Source: Bacteroidota bacterium
GTDB taxonomy: Bacteria > Bacteroidota > Bacteroidia > Bacteroidales > VadinHA17
Direction: 5' to 3'
Length of the DNA stretch: 64,000 nucleotides
NCBI GenBank assembly: GCA_016718875.1
Contig: JADKBL010000001.1
Coordinates: 62,001 to 126,000, forward strand
The notes below the pieces were generated by a model. That model had not been told where the DNA came from, made no database searches, and was given only the letters and a program-made list of their open reading frames with translations. Below, one piece after another: positions 35,759 through 46,100 of this stretch (position 1 is the stretch's first letter; each line of letters begins with the position of its first letter). A program made the position numbers and the translations under genes.

Positions 35759-35905
35759 TCTCTTCCTGCATTTTTGAAAACTGTTACCTGGTTTTCTGTC
35801 TGTGTAATCCTGGAATCAGGAAATCCTCTTCTTGTTATCTGCTGTCATTGATAATGACTAAGTAATTATTCCCTTTTATTCCTAACTTTACTACATTGGC
35901 AGTAG

Positions 35906-36880
35906 ATGAGCAGAAAAAGCTATATAAAAGAACAAATGAACCAATGGGGCAGATCAGGTACCCCCTTTCTTTTCATTTTAGATTTTGAGCTCAGTAATCC
36001 TTTAGTTTTCAGACTTGAGGACATTGACCCGCAAAATCTGCTATTTAACATTAACGGGAAAACAAACTGTACTGAAAAAACAGATTTTTCTAAAAATCTC
36101 AGATTTGAAAAAATCCCTGAGTCATATGAAACTTATCTGGAAAAGTTCAATAGAGTAAGGAAAGAAATTGAATTTGGAAATACATTTTTACTTAATCTCA
36201 CCTGCTCCACTCCCGTTGAAATCAACCTGTCACTAAAAGAGATTTTCCTTAATAGTAGTGCAAAATTCAGGATTTGGTACAATGAACAATTTGTGTGCTT
36301 TTCACCGGAATCATTTATTACAATATGCGATGGAGTTATCAGCTCATTCCCTATGAAAGGAACTATCGATGCCGCCATTCCGAATGCTGTAGAATTGATA
36401 CTGGCTGATATTAAAGAAACTGCGGAACATAATACAATTGTTGATCTTATAAGAAATGACCTAAGCCTTGTGGCAGATCATGTCAGGGTTGAAAGGTTCA
36501 GGTACATTGATAAAATAAAAACAAATGACAAGCAACTGCTTCAGGTCAGTTCAGAGATTCGTGGTGATCTTGAAAAGGATTACCTTTCACATCTTGGTGA
36601 TATTGTTTTCAAACTACTGCCTGCCGGCTCTGTAAGCGGAGCCCCCAAGAGAAAAACAACGGAAATAATAGCTGATGTTGAAGGTTGTGAACGCAGTTTT
36701 TATACTGGAGTATTAGGACTATTTAATGGACATGATCTCGATAGTGGGGTAATGATCCGCTTTATTGAAAATAATAATGGAAACTACTTTTACCGGAGTG
36801 GCGGAGGAATTACGGCTTTCAGTGATCCGCTGTCAGAATACAATGAAATGATCGATAAGATATATGTACCGGCTGTTTGA
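35906..36880 (+). CDS. pabB: Aminodeoxychorismate synthase component I
   Basis: A 324-residue cytoplasmic chorismate-binding enzyme. FGNTFLLNLTCSTP, the SFPMKGTIDA motif, HNTIVDLIRNDLS and LPAGSVSGAPKRKT are the PabB/TrpE active-site signatures, and the PIKGT-type motif (here PMKGT) favours PabB. With ammonia from a PabA/TrpG amidotransferase it makes 4-amino-4-deoxychorismate for folate synthesis. It lacks the N-terminal tryptophan-binding domain of longer enzymes, as usual in this phylum. Its 3' end overlaps pabC by 17 bp. No amidotransferase gene is adjacent. Confidence 0.93.
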   Translation: MSRKSYIKEQMNQWGRSGTPFLFILDFELSNPLVFRLEDIDPQNLLFNINGKTNCTEKTDFSKNLRFEKIPESYETYLEKFNRVRKEIEFGNTFLLNLTCSTPVEINLSLKEIFLNSSAKFRIWYNEQFVCFSPESFITICDGVISSFPMKGTIDAAIPNAVELILADIKETAEHNTIVDLIRNDLSLVADHVRVERFRYIDKIKTNDKQLLQVSSEIRGDLEKDYLSHLGDIVFKLLPAGSVSGAPKRKTTEIIADVEGCERSFYTGVLGLFNGHDLDSGVMIRFIENNNGNYFYRSGGGITAFSDPLSEYNEMIDKIYVPAV

Positions 36881-37454
36881 AACCATAAGGATAAATAACG
36901 GAGTACCAGAAAATATATACCTCCACAATGAACGCATGAATCGTTCAAGAAAAGCTATTTGCAACAAAAAAGACCTTCTGAACCTGGAAGATTATGTAAC
37001 CGTTCCCGTAGATATGAAAGAAGGGATTGTAAAATGCAGGATCATTTATTCAGAATCAGTAATTTCAGTCGAATTCACAAAATATGTTCCGGCAAATGTA
37101 AAAACTCTAAAAAAGGTCGATGCCGGTACAATTAAATATGATCATAAATATCTTGACAGAAGCCGGTTGATTTCTCTAATTGACAAAGGTGTTGCTGATG
37201 ACATCATTATAATCAGAAATAACTGTGTTACAGATACATCTTATTCAAATATCGTTTTTACAGACGGTAAAAATTGGATCACTCCTGATACTCCTTTGCT
37301 TCCCGGTACTATGCGCGAATATCTTCTCCGGAAAGGGGTAATTAGTCAGGAAAGAATTACAGTTAATGATATTTCACGATTTACTCATTTCAGACTTATT
37401 AATGCAATGCTGATGTTCGAAGCACCGCTTAACCATGTAAACTTTATACATTAG
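36864..37454 (+). CDS. pabC: Aminodeoxychorismate lyase (class IV aminotransferase fold)
   Basis: A 196-residue PLP enzyme. RLFETIRINNG is the fold-type IV start, the PLP lysine is in TIKYDHKYLDRS, and DTSYSNIVFTDG with WITPDTPLLPGTMREYLL forms the cofactor phosphate region. It splits 4-amino-4-deoxychorismate into p-aminobenzoate and pyruvate. At 196 residues it is shorter than proteobacterial PabC but typical for Bacteroidota. The 17-bp overlap with pabB supports a dedicated pair. Its place inside a run of glycosidase genes is unusual. Confidence 0.9.
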   Translation: MYRLFETIRINNGVPENIYLHNERMNRSRKAICNKKDLLNLEDYVTVPVDMKEGIVKCRIIYSESVISVEFTKYVPANVKTLKKVDAGTIKYDHKYLDRSRLISLIDKGVADDIIIIRNNCVTDTSYSNIVFTDGKNWITPDTPLLPGTMREYLLRKGVISQERITVNDISRFTHFRLINAMLMFEAPLNHVNFIH

Positions 37455-37482
37455 TCTTAATTTTAAATAAACTATTTACAAT

Positions 37483-39639
37483 ATGAAAATCAAAAAGCCA
37501 GGACTGTTCCTGATTGCAATATTTGTTTCACTAAATGCTTTTTCACAAACAGTTGAATCTGATTACTGGTATAACAAACCGATGAGAATTCTTCAGACTG
37601 TCATGAGAAAACCCGATGCTGCAAATTATAATGTTGACAGTCTTGTGAATTACATGAAGAAGGTTCATGCAAATACACTTGTTGTGAACGGAGGAGGCGT
37701 AGTCGATTTTTTTCAGAATGATCTTCCCCTTGCCAATATAAATCCGTTCATCGGGAAGAGGGATCTCCTTTCAGAAATAGTAGATGGTTGCCATAAAGCA
37801 AATATCAAAGTTATTACCCGTGTCGATTTCAGGGGAGTTGAAAAAGAGAGGTATGATCAGCACCCCGACTGGTTTGCAAAAGATGAAAAAGGAAATCCGA
37901 TAATCCTGAATTATACTACCCCTGAAATTTTTGCACCCTGCTATAACAGTTATTACCGTAATGAACATGCAGTGGAATTCATTGAGACGCTTTTTTCAGA
38001 TTATCATGTCGACGGGATATGGCATAATGCTGTCAATTTTCATAATACCTGCTATTGCGATCGCTGCAAAAAGGATTATGTGACCAAAACCGGCAAACAG
38101 ATTCCAGTTAAAACAAGCACTAAAGAAGACTGGGAGGAGTATTATAAATGGAATGAAGGTGTGGCAGAAAGACAGCTTGCCCTGATGCGAAATACGGTCA
38201 AAAAATATGGTAATGACAAGGCATATGCCGCGGAAGTTTTTGACATGTACAAAATTGAACAGCAAAAACAAACCGGTATCTCTTTTTACAGTGTTGCTGA
38301 ATATTTCGATTTTCTTGTTATTGTGGCTTTTATGGCAGATAATACAGCCAAAATCGAATATAAGGATATTTACTTTCCCACTGCAATTGTCAAATTCCTC
38401 AAATCCCTTAAACCTGATAAAGCTCCGGTTATCCTGTTTGGAGGCAATGGCACTGATCATCGTTACATTCAGGCTTCTCCAATTGATACCAGGCTATGGT
38501 TATGGGAATCAGCTTCCGCGGGAGGAGGATTCTGGAACTGCTATTTTAATGGCTATTACCCTGCCAATGCGCCTGATGCCCGAAACGCTTATATTACTAC
38601 CGACGCATATAAATATCTGAGTGATAATTCAGATCTGATACAGCACCTGCAACCTGTTACCGATATTGGTATACTTTACTCAAAACCTTCCGGAGAACTT
38701 CTTGGAGATGACAGCTTTGCAGGATCAATGAGAGGTATACAGAGACTGCTGACAGAAAACCATTTTCAGTATGGATTCCTTTCCGACAGGCAGTTATCCG
38801 CTGAAACACTAAAGAAGTTTAAAATACTGATCTTACCCGATGTGGCTGCTCTGAGTGATACTCATATCAGGATTATTGAAGACTGGGTGACAAACGGAGG
38901 AAAACTGATAGCGACATTCCAAACCTCGCTTTTTAATGAAAATGGTATTGCCAGGGGGAATTTTGGTCTTGCCAGGACACTTGGAGTCAATTACATGAAC
39001 CAGGTTATAAATACTGAGCTGGATTGTTATCAGAAAATAGTAACCAGAAATGATCTTGTCAAAGGAACTGAGCTGACTGAACTGCTGCACAACGGAGGCA
39101 AAACCCTTATGACAAAATCGATAAATGGGAGCGAAATAATAACAGGCTATCTGCCAAAAATCAACAATCAGCCACCTGAAAACGCTTATCCTTCAACCTG
39201 GGAATCCAATAACCCGATAATGGTCAGAAATAAATCAGGAAAAGGAGAATCGATATACTTTGCAAATGAGATTGAAAAGCTGAATTACTCTGTCGGCCAC
39301 CCTGATTATGATATGCTTCTCAATAATTCCATAATCCATTTACTTGGCACCCAGAAGGTACTTAAGACAAATGCACCAGCCTCAGTTCACATCTGCCTGA
39401 ACAAATCAGATGTTCTGCCAGGTACATATCAATTGTCACTTGTAAATACTTCGGGCAGCTCCATGAGGCCATACAGAGACCTGATTCCTGTTCAAAACAT
39501 CACTGTTGAATTGCCCTTTGCAATAAAATCAGCTGAAATTCTGTACAGCACTGAAGATAGACCCGTAAAATTCAGGGAAAATACAATTACGATTGATAAT
39601 TTAGATGAGTTTTATTCATTGAAAATAATATCAAAATGA
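37483..39639 (+). CDS. Putative glycoside hydrolase (GHL6-type barrel with GH42-like trimerisation domain)
   Basis: A 718-residue secreted protein; the signal ends NAFSQ. The N-terminal TIM barrel (about 30-390) has DGCHKANIKVITRVDFRG, QHPDWFAKDEKGNP and GIWHNAVNF followed by CYCDRCKKDY, the hallmark of the hypothetical glycosyl hydrolase 6 family. Residues about 400-620 form a flavodoxin-like domain (DIGILYSKPSG, ILILPDVAALSD, WVTNGGKLIATFQTS) as in GH42 beta-galactosidase trimerisation domains. A small beta-sandwich ends the protein. No activity is proven for close relatives that I know of. The stop overlaps the next gene's ATG by 4 bp. Confidence 0.82.
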   Translation: MKIKKPGLFLIAIFVSLNAFSQTVESDYWYNKPMRILQTVMRKPDAANYNVDSLVNYMKKVHANTLVVNGGGVVDFFQNDLPLANINPFIGKRDLLSEIVDGCHKANIKVITRVDFRGVEKERYDQHPDWFAKDEKGNPIILNYTTPEIFAPCYNSYYRNEHAVEFIETLFSDYHVDGIWHNAVNFHNTCYCDRCKKDYVTKTGKQIPVKTSTKEDWEEYYKWNEGVAERQLALMRNTVKKYGNDKAYAAEVFDMYKIEQQKQTGISFYSVAEYFDFLVIVAFMADNTAKIEYKDIYFPTAIVKFLKSLKPDKAPVILFGGNGTDHRYIQASPIDTRLWLWESASAGGGFWNCYFNGYYPANAPDARNAYITTDAYKYLSDNSDLIQHLQPVTDIGILYSKPSGELLGDDSFAGSMRGIQRLLTENHFQYGFLSDRQLSAETLKKFKILILPDVAALSDTHIRIIEDWVTNGGKLIATFQTSLFNENGIARGNFGLARTLGVNYMNQVINTELDCYQKIVTRNDLVKGTELTELLHNGGKTLMTKSINGSEIITGYLPKINNQPPENAYPSTWESNNPIMVRNKSGKGESIYFANEIEKLNYSVGHPDYDMLLNNSIIHLLGTQKVLKTNAPASVHICLNKSDVLPGTYQLSLVNTSGSSMRPYRDLIPVQNITVELPFAIKSAEILYSTEDRPVKFRENTITIDNLDEFYSLKIISK

Positions 39640-41654
39640 AAACTATAAAGCTAACAACCCTTATCCTGGCTCTTCTGACAGCCTGCACAACCACACCCCA
39701 GACTGAAAAAACGAAAACTTCGCAGAAACTAGAAAGATCTGATTGCTTCTTCGGAGTGCATTTTGATCTTCATGCAAGCGAGGATATCGATGATGCCGGA
39801 AGAACCCTTACAGCAGAAATGATTGATACTTTCCTGCTTAAGGTGAAACCCGATTTTATTCAGATAGATTGCAAGGGACATCCCGGGATATCCAGTTATC
39901 CTACCAAAGTGGGATTTCATGTAAAAGGATTTGAAAAAGATCCTCTTAAGCTCTTTCGCGAAGTGACGGCAAAGAATAATGTTGCACTCTTCATGCATTT
40001 TTCAGGTGTCTGGGATAACAAAGTTGTAAAGGAGCATCCCGACTGGGATGTGATCAGAGCCGACGGAAAACCAAGCACACAGAAAGTTTCATTCTTCAGC
40101 CCCTATCTCGATACATACATGATCCCTCAGCTCAAGGAGCTTAGTGATTACGGTGTAGACGGAGCATGGATCGATGGAGAATGCTGGGCTGTAGAACCGG
40201 ATTATGGTAAAGCTTCACTTAAAGGATTTCGCGAAGCGACCGGAATCACTGAAATACCTAAGACTTCTGATCACAAATATTACCCTGAATTCATTGATTA
40301 TACACGCGGTTTGTTCAGGAAGCATCTTACAAAATATATTGATGCTATACATCAGTACAATCCAAACTTTCAGATAACCAGCAACTGGGCATATTCATCT
40401 ATAATGCCCGAAAAAGTCAATATAAATGTCGACTACCTGTCTGGTGATGTAACACCTCTGAACGGAGTCTATCGCTCTGCCTTCGAGGCACGCTGTCTTG
40501 CTCCTCAGGGGAAACCCTGGGATCTGATGGCCTGGGGATTTTCGTGGGATGGGGGTAAAATGCCTATGAGCGTAAAATCAGCTGTTCAGCTTGAGCAGGA
40601 AGCTGCTCAGATAATGGCCATGGGAGGCGGTGTTCAGTTTTACTTCCAGCAGAACCGGGATCTTTCTATCAAACCATGGCTGGCAGGTATGTTGTCAGAG
40701 ATAGGTTCATTCTGCCGCGAAAGACAGCCATTCTGCCATAAGGCAAAAGCTATCCCTCAGGTTGCCCTGCTTTTCCCTACAGCTTCACATCAGAAAAACG
40801 GAACAAGGCCATATTCAAATTCAACATACAGGCTTGAAGGATCGCTCTATATGATCCTTGATGGGCAATTCCCTGTTGAGATCCTGATGGAACACCATCT
40901 AACCGGGAACATGGAAAGGTATCCCCTGATTGTTATACCTGAATGTAATTACCTCGATCCCGGTTTCATGGAGGAACTTCGTAAATATGTAAATAACGGA
41001 GGAAACATACTCGTAATCGGATCCGAAACTGCTGAACTTTTTAAGGCTGAACTTGGTATTTTGTCACTCGAAATGCAGGAGGCTAAACCTGAATTCATTG
41101 CTGCAGCCGGCAGAATCGGAGGAATCCGTTCACCATATGCCAAAGTAACACTGGATCAAGATGCAGAAGTGATTTCAACATATTTCAAAGGAAGCGATTT
41201 CATCCAGAAAGGAGATATCATTGCCTCATCAGCAAAGAAGGCCGGAAAAGGCAAAATAACTGCAATTTATTTCAATGCCGGTTCAGCATATGCGGAGTAT
41301 AAATCACATGTTCTAAGAGATTATATCAGTCAGCATATTGAATCGGTTTATCCGGAACCACTTGTAAAAGTATCAGGATCAAATCTGGTTCATATCTCTG
41401 TTAATACCCTTAATGACCGAACCTATATAAACCTAATCAATGCAGCAGGTGATCATAACACTAAATCAGTGATAGGTTATGATGAGATTCCTGTTTTACG
41501 GGATCTTAAGGTTGAAATAAACACTTTAAGTCAACCAACAAAGATCATCCTTCAGCCTGAAGGAAGAGAACTTGCAGTAGATTATAAAAACGGGATTTCA
41601 AAAATTGTAGTTCCGGAATTGCCAATACATTCTGTTTTGGAAATAATACCCTGA
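39636..41654 (+). CDS. Putative glycoside hydrolase lipoprotein (TIM barrel plus GH42-like domain)
   Basis: A 672-residue lipoprotein (LALLTACTT lipobox). The barrel has FFGVHFDLHASEDI, ALFMHFSGVWDN, EHPDWDVIRADGKP and GAWIDGECWAVEPDYG, the last carrying a likely catalytic Asp or Glu, in a layout related to alpha-L-fucosidase-like and GHL barrels. A flavodoxin-like domain at about 375-560 (YPLIVIPECNYLD, YVNNGGNILVIGSE) matches the architecture of the overlapping upstream gene, so the two appear to be diverged copies of one design. A role in removing a terminal deoxy sugar is a guess only. Confidence 0.78.
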   Translation: MKTIKLTTLILALLTACTTTPQTEKTKTSQKLERSDCFFGVHFDLHASEDIDDAGRTLTAEMIDTFLLKVKPDFIQIDCKGHPGISSYPTKVGFHVKGFEKDPLKLFREVTAKNNVALFMHFSGVWDNKVVKEHPDWDVIRADGKPSTQKVSFFSPYLDTYMIPQLKELSDYGVDGAWIDGECWAVEPDYGKASLKGFREATGITEIPKTSDHKYYPEFIDYTRGLFRKHLTKYIDAIHQYNPNFQITSNWAYSSIMPEKVNINVDYLSGDVTPLNGVYRSAFEARCLAPQGKPWDLMAWGFSWDGGKMPMSVKSAVQLEQEAAQIMAMGGGVQFYFQQNRDLSIKPWLAGMLSEIGSFCRERQPFCHKAKAIPQVALLFPTASHQKNGTRPYSNSTYRLEGSLYMILDGQFPVEILMEHHLTGNMERYPLIVIPECNYLDPGFMEELRKYVNNGGNILVIGSETAELFKAELGILSLEMQEAKPEFIAAAGRIGGIRSPYAKVTLDQDAEVISTYFKGSDFIQKGDIIASSAKKAGKGKITAIYFNAGSAYAEYKSHVLRDYISQHIESVYPEPLVKVSGSNLVHISVNTLNDRTYINLINAAGDHNTKSVIGYDEIPVLRDLKVEINTLSQPTKIILQPEGRELAVDYKNGISKIVVPELPIHSVLEIIP

Positions 41655-41703
41655 AATGTATAGAACTGAATCCAATTACTAATAATTGTAACAGAGCATA
41701 TTA

Positions 41704-42774
41704 ATGATTTCAACAAATCCATTAATAGGAACCGGTCTTCATGCCATTGGCGGAATTTCAGCCTCAACCTGTTATTTGCCCGGTACAAAGACCCGTGGCT
41801 GGTCATGGGGTACATTCTGGCTTGTGCAGGCTCTGTTTGCCTGGGTGATTATGCCTCTTGTTATAGGCTGGCTGACGGTACCGGATTTCTTTCGAATCTT
41901 AGCTGAAGCTCCTTCAAAACCATTTTGGACAGCTTTCATACTGGGAGCGGCCTATGGCTTCGGAGGAATGTCATTCGGAAAAGCCATCAACCATATCGGT
42001 TACTCATTGACATATACTCTGGCTATAGGAATTTCAGCCGTACTGGGAACTATTTTACCATTGATGATACTTGGCGGAATTGGCACCTATTTTACAAAAC
42101 CGGGAGGAGGAATTGTTCTTTCCGGTATGGTACTTTCCGTTATCGGAGTGATTATCTGCGGCTGGAGCGGTTTTAAAAAGGAAAAGGACCTGAATTCACT
42201 TGCAGGTCAAAAGACAAAATTCAATATGTCGATCGGACTGTTCCTTACAGTTATTGCAGGGATACTCTCCGGAGTCTTTAACCTCTCGCTCGAATTTGGT
42301 CAGCCTGTTGCCGACATTGCAGCTCAGAATGGTGCAGGCAACTATGAGGGCAATGCTAAAATGATCATTTCAACATCAGGATGCTTTGCAGTGAACTTCA
42401 TATGGTTTATAATAGCAGGTATACGGAATGGAACTCTCAATGAATTCATTCCGAAAAAAGATCTGATGGGGAAACAGTTTTTCATGAACTGGGTATGGTC
42501 AGCCTTTGCAGGAACATTATGGTGCCTGCAGTTTTTCTTTTATGGACTTGGACACGTAAAAATGGGAAACTTTCAGTTTGCCAGCTGGGTGCTTCATATG
42601 TCGATGCTGATCTTCTTTAGCTACATTGTCGGCGTACTAATGAAAGAGTGGAGGGATGTTAAACGCGAAACATACCTTGTTCTTATCATTGGGTTAATTG
42701 TACTCGTAGCCTCTTTCTGCATAACCAGCTACGGAAGCTACATCGGAGAGCAGATTATAAACAACAGTCACTAA
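41704..42774 (+). CDS. rhaT: L-rhamnose/proton symporter
   Basis: A 356-residue inner-membrane protein with ten hydrophobic segments. The motifs TCYLPGTKTRGWSWGTFWL, GAAYGFGGMSFGKAINHIG and TLAIGISAVLGTILPL, and the C-terminal GLGHVKMGNFQFASWVLHMS, are those of RhaT. It imports L-rhamnose with protons. The GH78 rhamnosidase two genes downstream and GH106-like enzymes later supply rhamnose in the periplasm, so this is the clearest substrate clue in the cluster. No rhamnose isomerase, kinase or aldolase gene is in the window. Confidence 0.93.
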   Translation: MISTNPLIGTGLHAIGGISASTCYLPGTKTRGWSWGTFWLVQALFAWVIMPLVIGWLTVPDFFRILAEAPSKPFWTAFILGAAYGFGGMSFGKAINHIGYSLTYTLAIGISAVLGTILPLMILGGIGTYFTKPGGGIVLSGMVLSVIGVIICGWSGFKKEKDLNSLAGQKTKFNMSIGLFLTVIAGILSGVFNLSLEFGQPVADIAAQNGAGNYEGNAKMIISTSGCFAVNFIWFIIAGIRNGTLNEFIPKKDLMGKQFFMNWVWSAFAGTLWCLQFFFYGLGHVKMGNFQFASWVLHMSMLIFFSYIVGVLMKEWRDVKRETYLVLIIGLIVLVASFCITSYGSYIGEQIINNSH

Positions 42775-42785
42775 ATTAGTATTAT

Positions 42786-43193
42786 ATGATTAAATATCAG
42801 ATCGAAAAAGACTTAAGTGCTGAAGAATTCAGGATGGTTTTAATCAGCTCAACCTTAGGGGAAAGAAGACCTGTGGATGAGCCGGAAAGAATTCAGAAAA
42901 TGCTCGAGTTTGGAAATCTGATAATAACAGCCCGCGAAAATGGCAGACTGATTGGAGTATCACGCTCCCTGACAGATTATACCTTCTGTACCTACCTTTC
43001 TGACCTTGCTGTGGTAAATACCCATCAGAAAATGGGTATTGGAAAAGAACTGATACGTCTGACAAAACTTGCTGCGCCAATGGCTAAATTAATTCTGCTG
43101 GCTGCACCGGCTGCAGTCTCCTACTATCCTAAAATAGGAATGACCCGTCATGAAAATTGTTTTTACCTGGATGATGTTAATAACCTGAAATGA
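42786..43193 (+). CDS. GNAT family N-acetyltransferase
   Basis: A 135-residue cytoplasmic protein. YLSDLAVVNTHQKMGIGKELIRL holds the acetyl-CoA pyrophosphate loop (Q-x-x-G-I-G) and the following helix, and SYYPKIGMTRHENCFYL is the usual C-terminal GNAT strand pair. It transfers acetyl from acetyl-CoA to an unknown amine. It lies 11 bp after rhaT and overlaps the GH78 start by ATGA, so it is in the same transcript, but a role in rhamnose use is not evident. Confidence 0.88.
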   Translation: MIKYQIEKDLSAEEFRMVLISSTLGERRPVDEPERIQKMLEFGNLIITARENGRLIGVSRSLTDYTFCTYLSDLAVVNTHQKMGIGKELIRLTKLAAPMAKLILLAAPAAVSYYPKIGMTRHENCFYLDDVNNLK

Positions 43194-46100
43194 AAAGTCA
43201 AATGAAATCTATTTGCAAATTATTCATTGTTTTCCTCCTCCTTATATCAGCAGGTTGCCAGGATAAGAAAGAACTATCTCTAACAGCTGAAAATCTGAAA
43301 TGCGAGTATATGAATGAAGCTCTTACAGCAATTCAAACACCGCGTTTCAGCTGGGAACTTGTATCCTCAAAAAACAATCAATACCAGAAAGCATGGCAGA
43401 TCATTGTAAGTGATAATAAAGAAAGCATTAAAGCAGGAAAAGGAAATATATGGGACAGCGGCAAAAGCAAAGGTAATGAGACTTTTGGAATAAAACTGCC
43501 TGAAAACAAACTGCATTCTTTTACAAAATATTACTGGCGGGTAAGAGTCTGGAATGCTACCAATAGTGTTACAGAATGGAGCAGTTCTTCAACTTTCATA
43601 ACAGGGGCCTTTGATAAATCAGACTGGAAAGCGTCCTGGATCGGCGATAATCCTGAGCCACCACTTGAATACCCCTTACTCTATAAACATATGGGGTATC
43701 TGAGTGCCTATACAGATAATCCTGATGAGGAAAAATGGGTGCAGATTGATCTTGGAAATATTAGGGAATTCGAAACAATAAGACTATGGCCAACATACAA
43801 TAATATCTGGAAAATCAATAATTTCCATTTGCCTATCGGTCTTAGAATTGAATCAAGTGATGATGGAAAAAACTGGAAGAAATGCGAGGAAATTCAAAAT
43901 TTGACAAATCAGAGCGGGGGATGCATATTGGTGTATGTGAATAAAAGTTCAGGGCGTTTCATCCGTCTGACCGCAACCAGGCTTAGAAAGTATGACAGGC
44001 GCATCTTTGATTATGAAGATCAGGGCGATCCCTCAAAAATGTATGCATTTTCCCTTGCCGAAGTGGAAGTTTACCGCGATTATCTGGAACCAAAAGCCTT
44101 TTGTGACGATTCACATAAAGTTCTTAATTTATCTGGCGGATGTAAGGTTTCCTGCAAGGATGCTCTGATAAAAGTTGATCGCGAGGATGGTTATGATCCT
44201 GATATGCTGACAGATGGCATTACTAATACACCGCCATACCCTCAGCGGAGGGGCATTCCTCCTTCACCGATGCTCAGAAAAAGATTTGAACTTAAATCCA
44301 ATCCATCTAAAGCTATAGCTTATGTTTCCGCTCTCGGGGTATATGAGATCACATTTAATGCTCAAAAACCCGACCAGAGGGTGCTGGCCCCTGAATGGAC
44401 AGATTACAATAAACGTGTTCAATACCAGGCATACGATGTTACAGAAATGCTCAAATCAGGACCAAATGTAATCGCTTCACAACTGGCCGACGGCTGGTAT
44501 GCCGGTATGCTTGGCCCGACACGCTGGAGCCAGTACTTCCCTAAAAGAGGTGCCTATGGCCTTGACCGCCGTCTATTTCTGCAGCTTGAAATTGAATATC
44601 CTGACGGGACAAAAGAGAGCGTACTCAGTGATGGAAGCTGGAAAATAAATCCTGACGGACCAATCCGTATTGCTGACAACTTCCTTGGTGAGAGCTATGA
44701 TGCAAACAAGGAGGTAAAAGACTGGCAATCTGCTGATTTTAATGATTCGTCATGGAAAAACGTTGTGGCTGAAAAAAATACTCATAATCTGGTTCCACAG
44801 ATTAACCAGCCTGTGAAGATCATTGAGAGTCTTGAGGCTAAGAGTGTTTCAAAAACAAAAAAAGGTTACTATCTCTTCGATGCAGGTGAAAACATTGCCG
44901 GATGGTGCAATATATCCCTTGAAGGAAAACCTGGTGACCTTATTATTCTGAGACATGGTGAGCTCCTGGATGAAGAGGGGGAACTTTATACTGAGAATCT
45001 AAGCGCCGCTATACAGACTGACACCGTTATACTGGGGCCATCAGGGAAACTGCAGTATGAACCGAGGTTCACATATCACGGTTTCAGGTATGCAGAGGTC
45101 CAGGGATTAAGAAGTACACCGGATAAAAGCATTCTTTCTGCCAGAGTAATTGCCTCGGATCAACCCAGAACCGGATACTTTGAATGCTCTAATCCCATGC
45201 TAAACCAGCTATATAAAAACTTAAACCGTTCTCACGTAAGCAATATGCACGGAGTACCCACCGACTGCCCTCAGCGTGATGAGCGATGCGGCTGGATGGG
45301 AGATGTTTACATCTTTGCCCAGACCTCAATGTTCAACCGCGACATGGCGGCATTTTACGATAAATGGATGACAGATATTCTTGATGCTCAGTCAGAACGC
45401 GGCACGTTTCCTGATATTGCCCCTCATCCTTTCGGCTATGAAAAGCATTTTACAAATGCCCCTGGATGGGCCGATGCGGGTATCCGTCTGCCGTGGTTTA
45501 TGTATCTCAATTACGGAAATGAAGAGATAATAAAAACCAATTTTGAGGCTTTTGAAAAGTACATCACCAATATTGTAAACTCTAATCCTGATCTGATCTG
45601 GAGAAAAGGCCTGGGATTAAACTATGGTGACTGGCTAAACGGCAATACACTTAATGCTGAAGGGTTCCCAAAAACAGGAGCCCAGATTCCTTCTGAAGTC
45701 TTTTCAACAATAATGCTTTACAATTCTGTAGTGACAGTTTCAAAGATGGCTGCAGTGTCAGGATTGCCTGAAAAAGAATCATATTATAATGATCTTGCAG
45801 GCAGGATCAAAACCGCATTCAGGGAAAATTTTATTGATTCAGATGGCAAAATAGAGGGTGACGCCCAGGCATGTTATGCATTGGCGCTCCACTATAACAT
45901 ATTTCCTAAGGAGATGGAAAATACACTTGAAAAAAGGATGATCGATAAATTTATCCCTTATTCAGGTAGAATGAATACAGGCTTCCATTCAACACCGTGT
46001 CTGATGAAAGAACTCGTTAAAAGAGGATATACTGACAAAGCTTACCAGTTACTTGAAACATCAGAATTTCCTTCCTGGGGATATTCTATTGCACAGGGCG

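Noticed and set aside
35808..35821. Hairpin TCCTG-GAAT-CAGGA after the clan GH-A gene
   Set aside because: The stem is only 5 bp and no T-run follows, so I do not call a terminator.
38207..38620. 137-codon open frame on the plus strand in another frame
   Set aside because: Out-of-frame shadow inside the conserved barrel of the 718-residue glycosidase.
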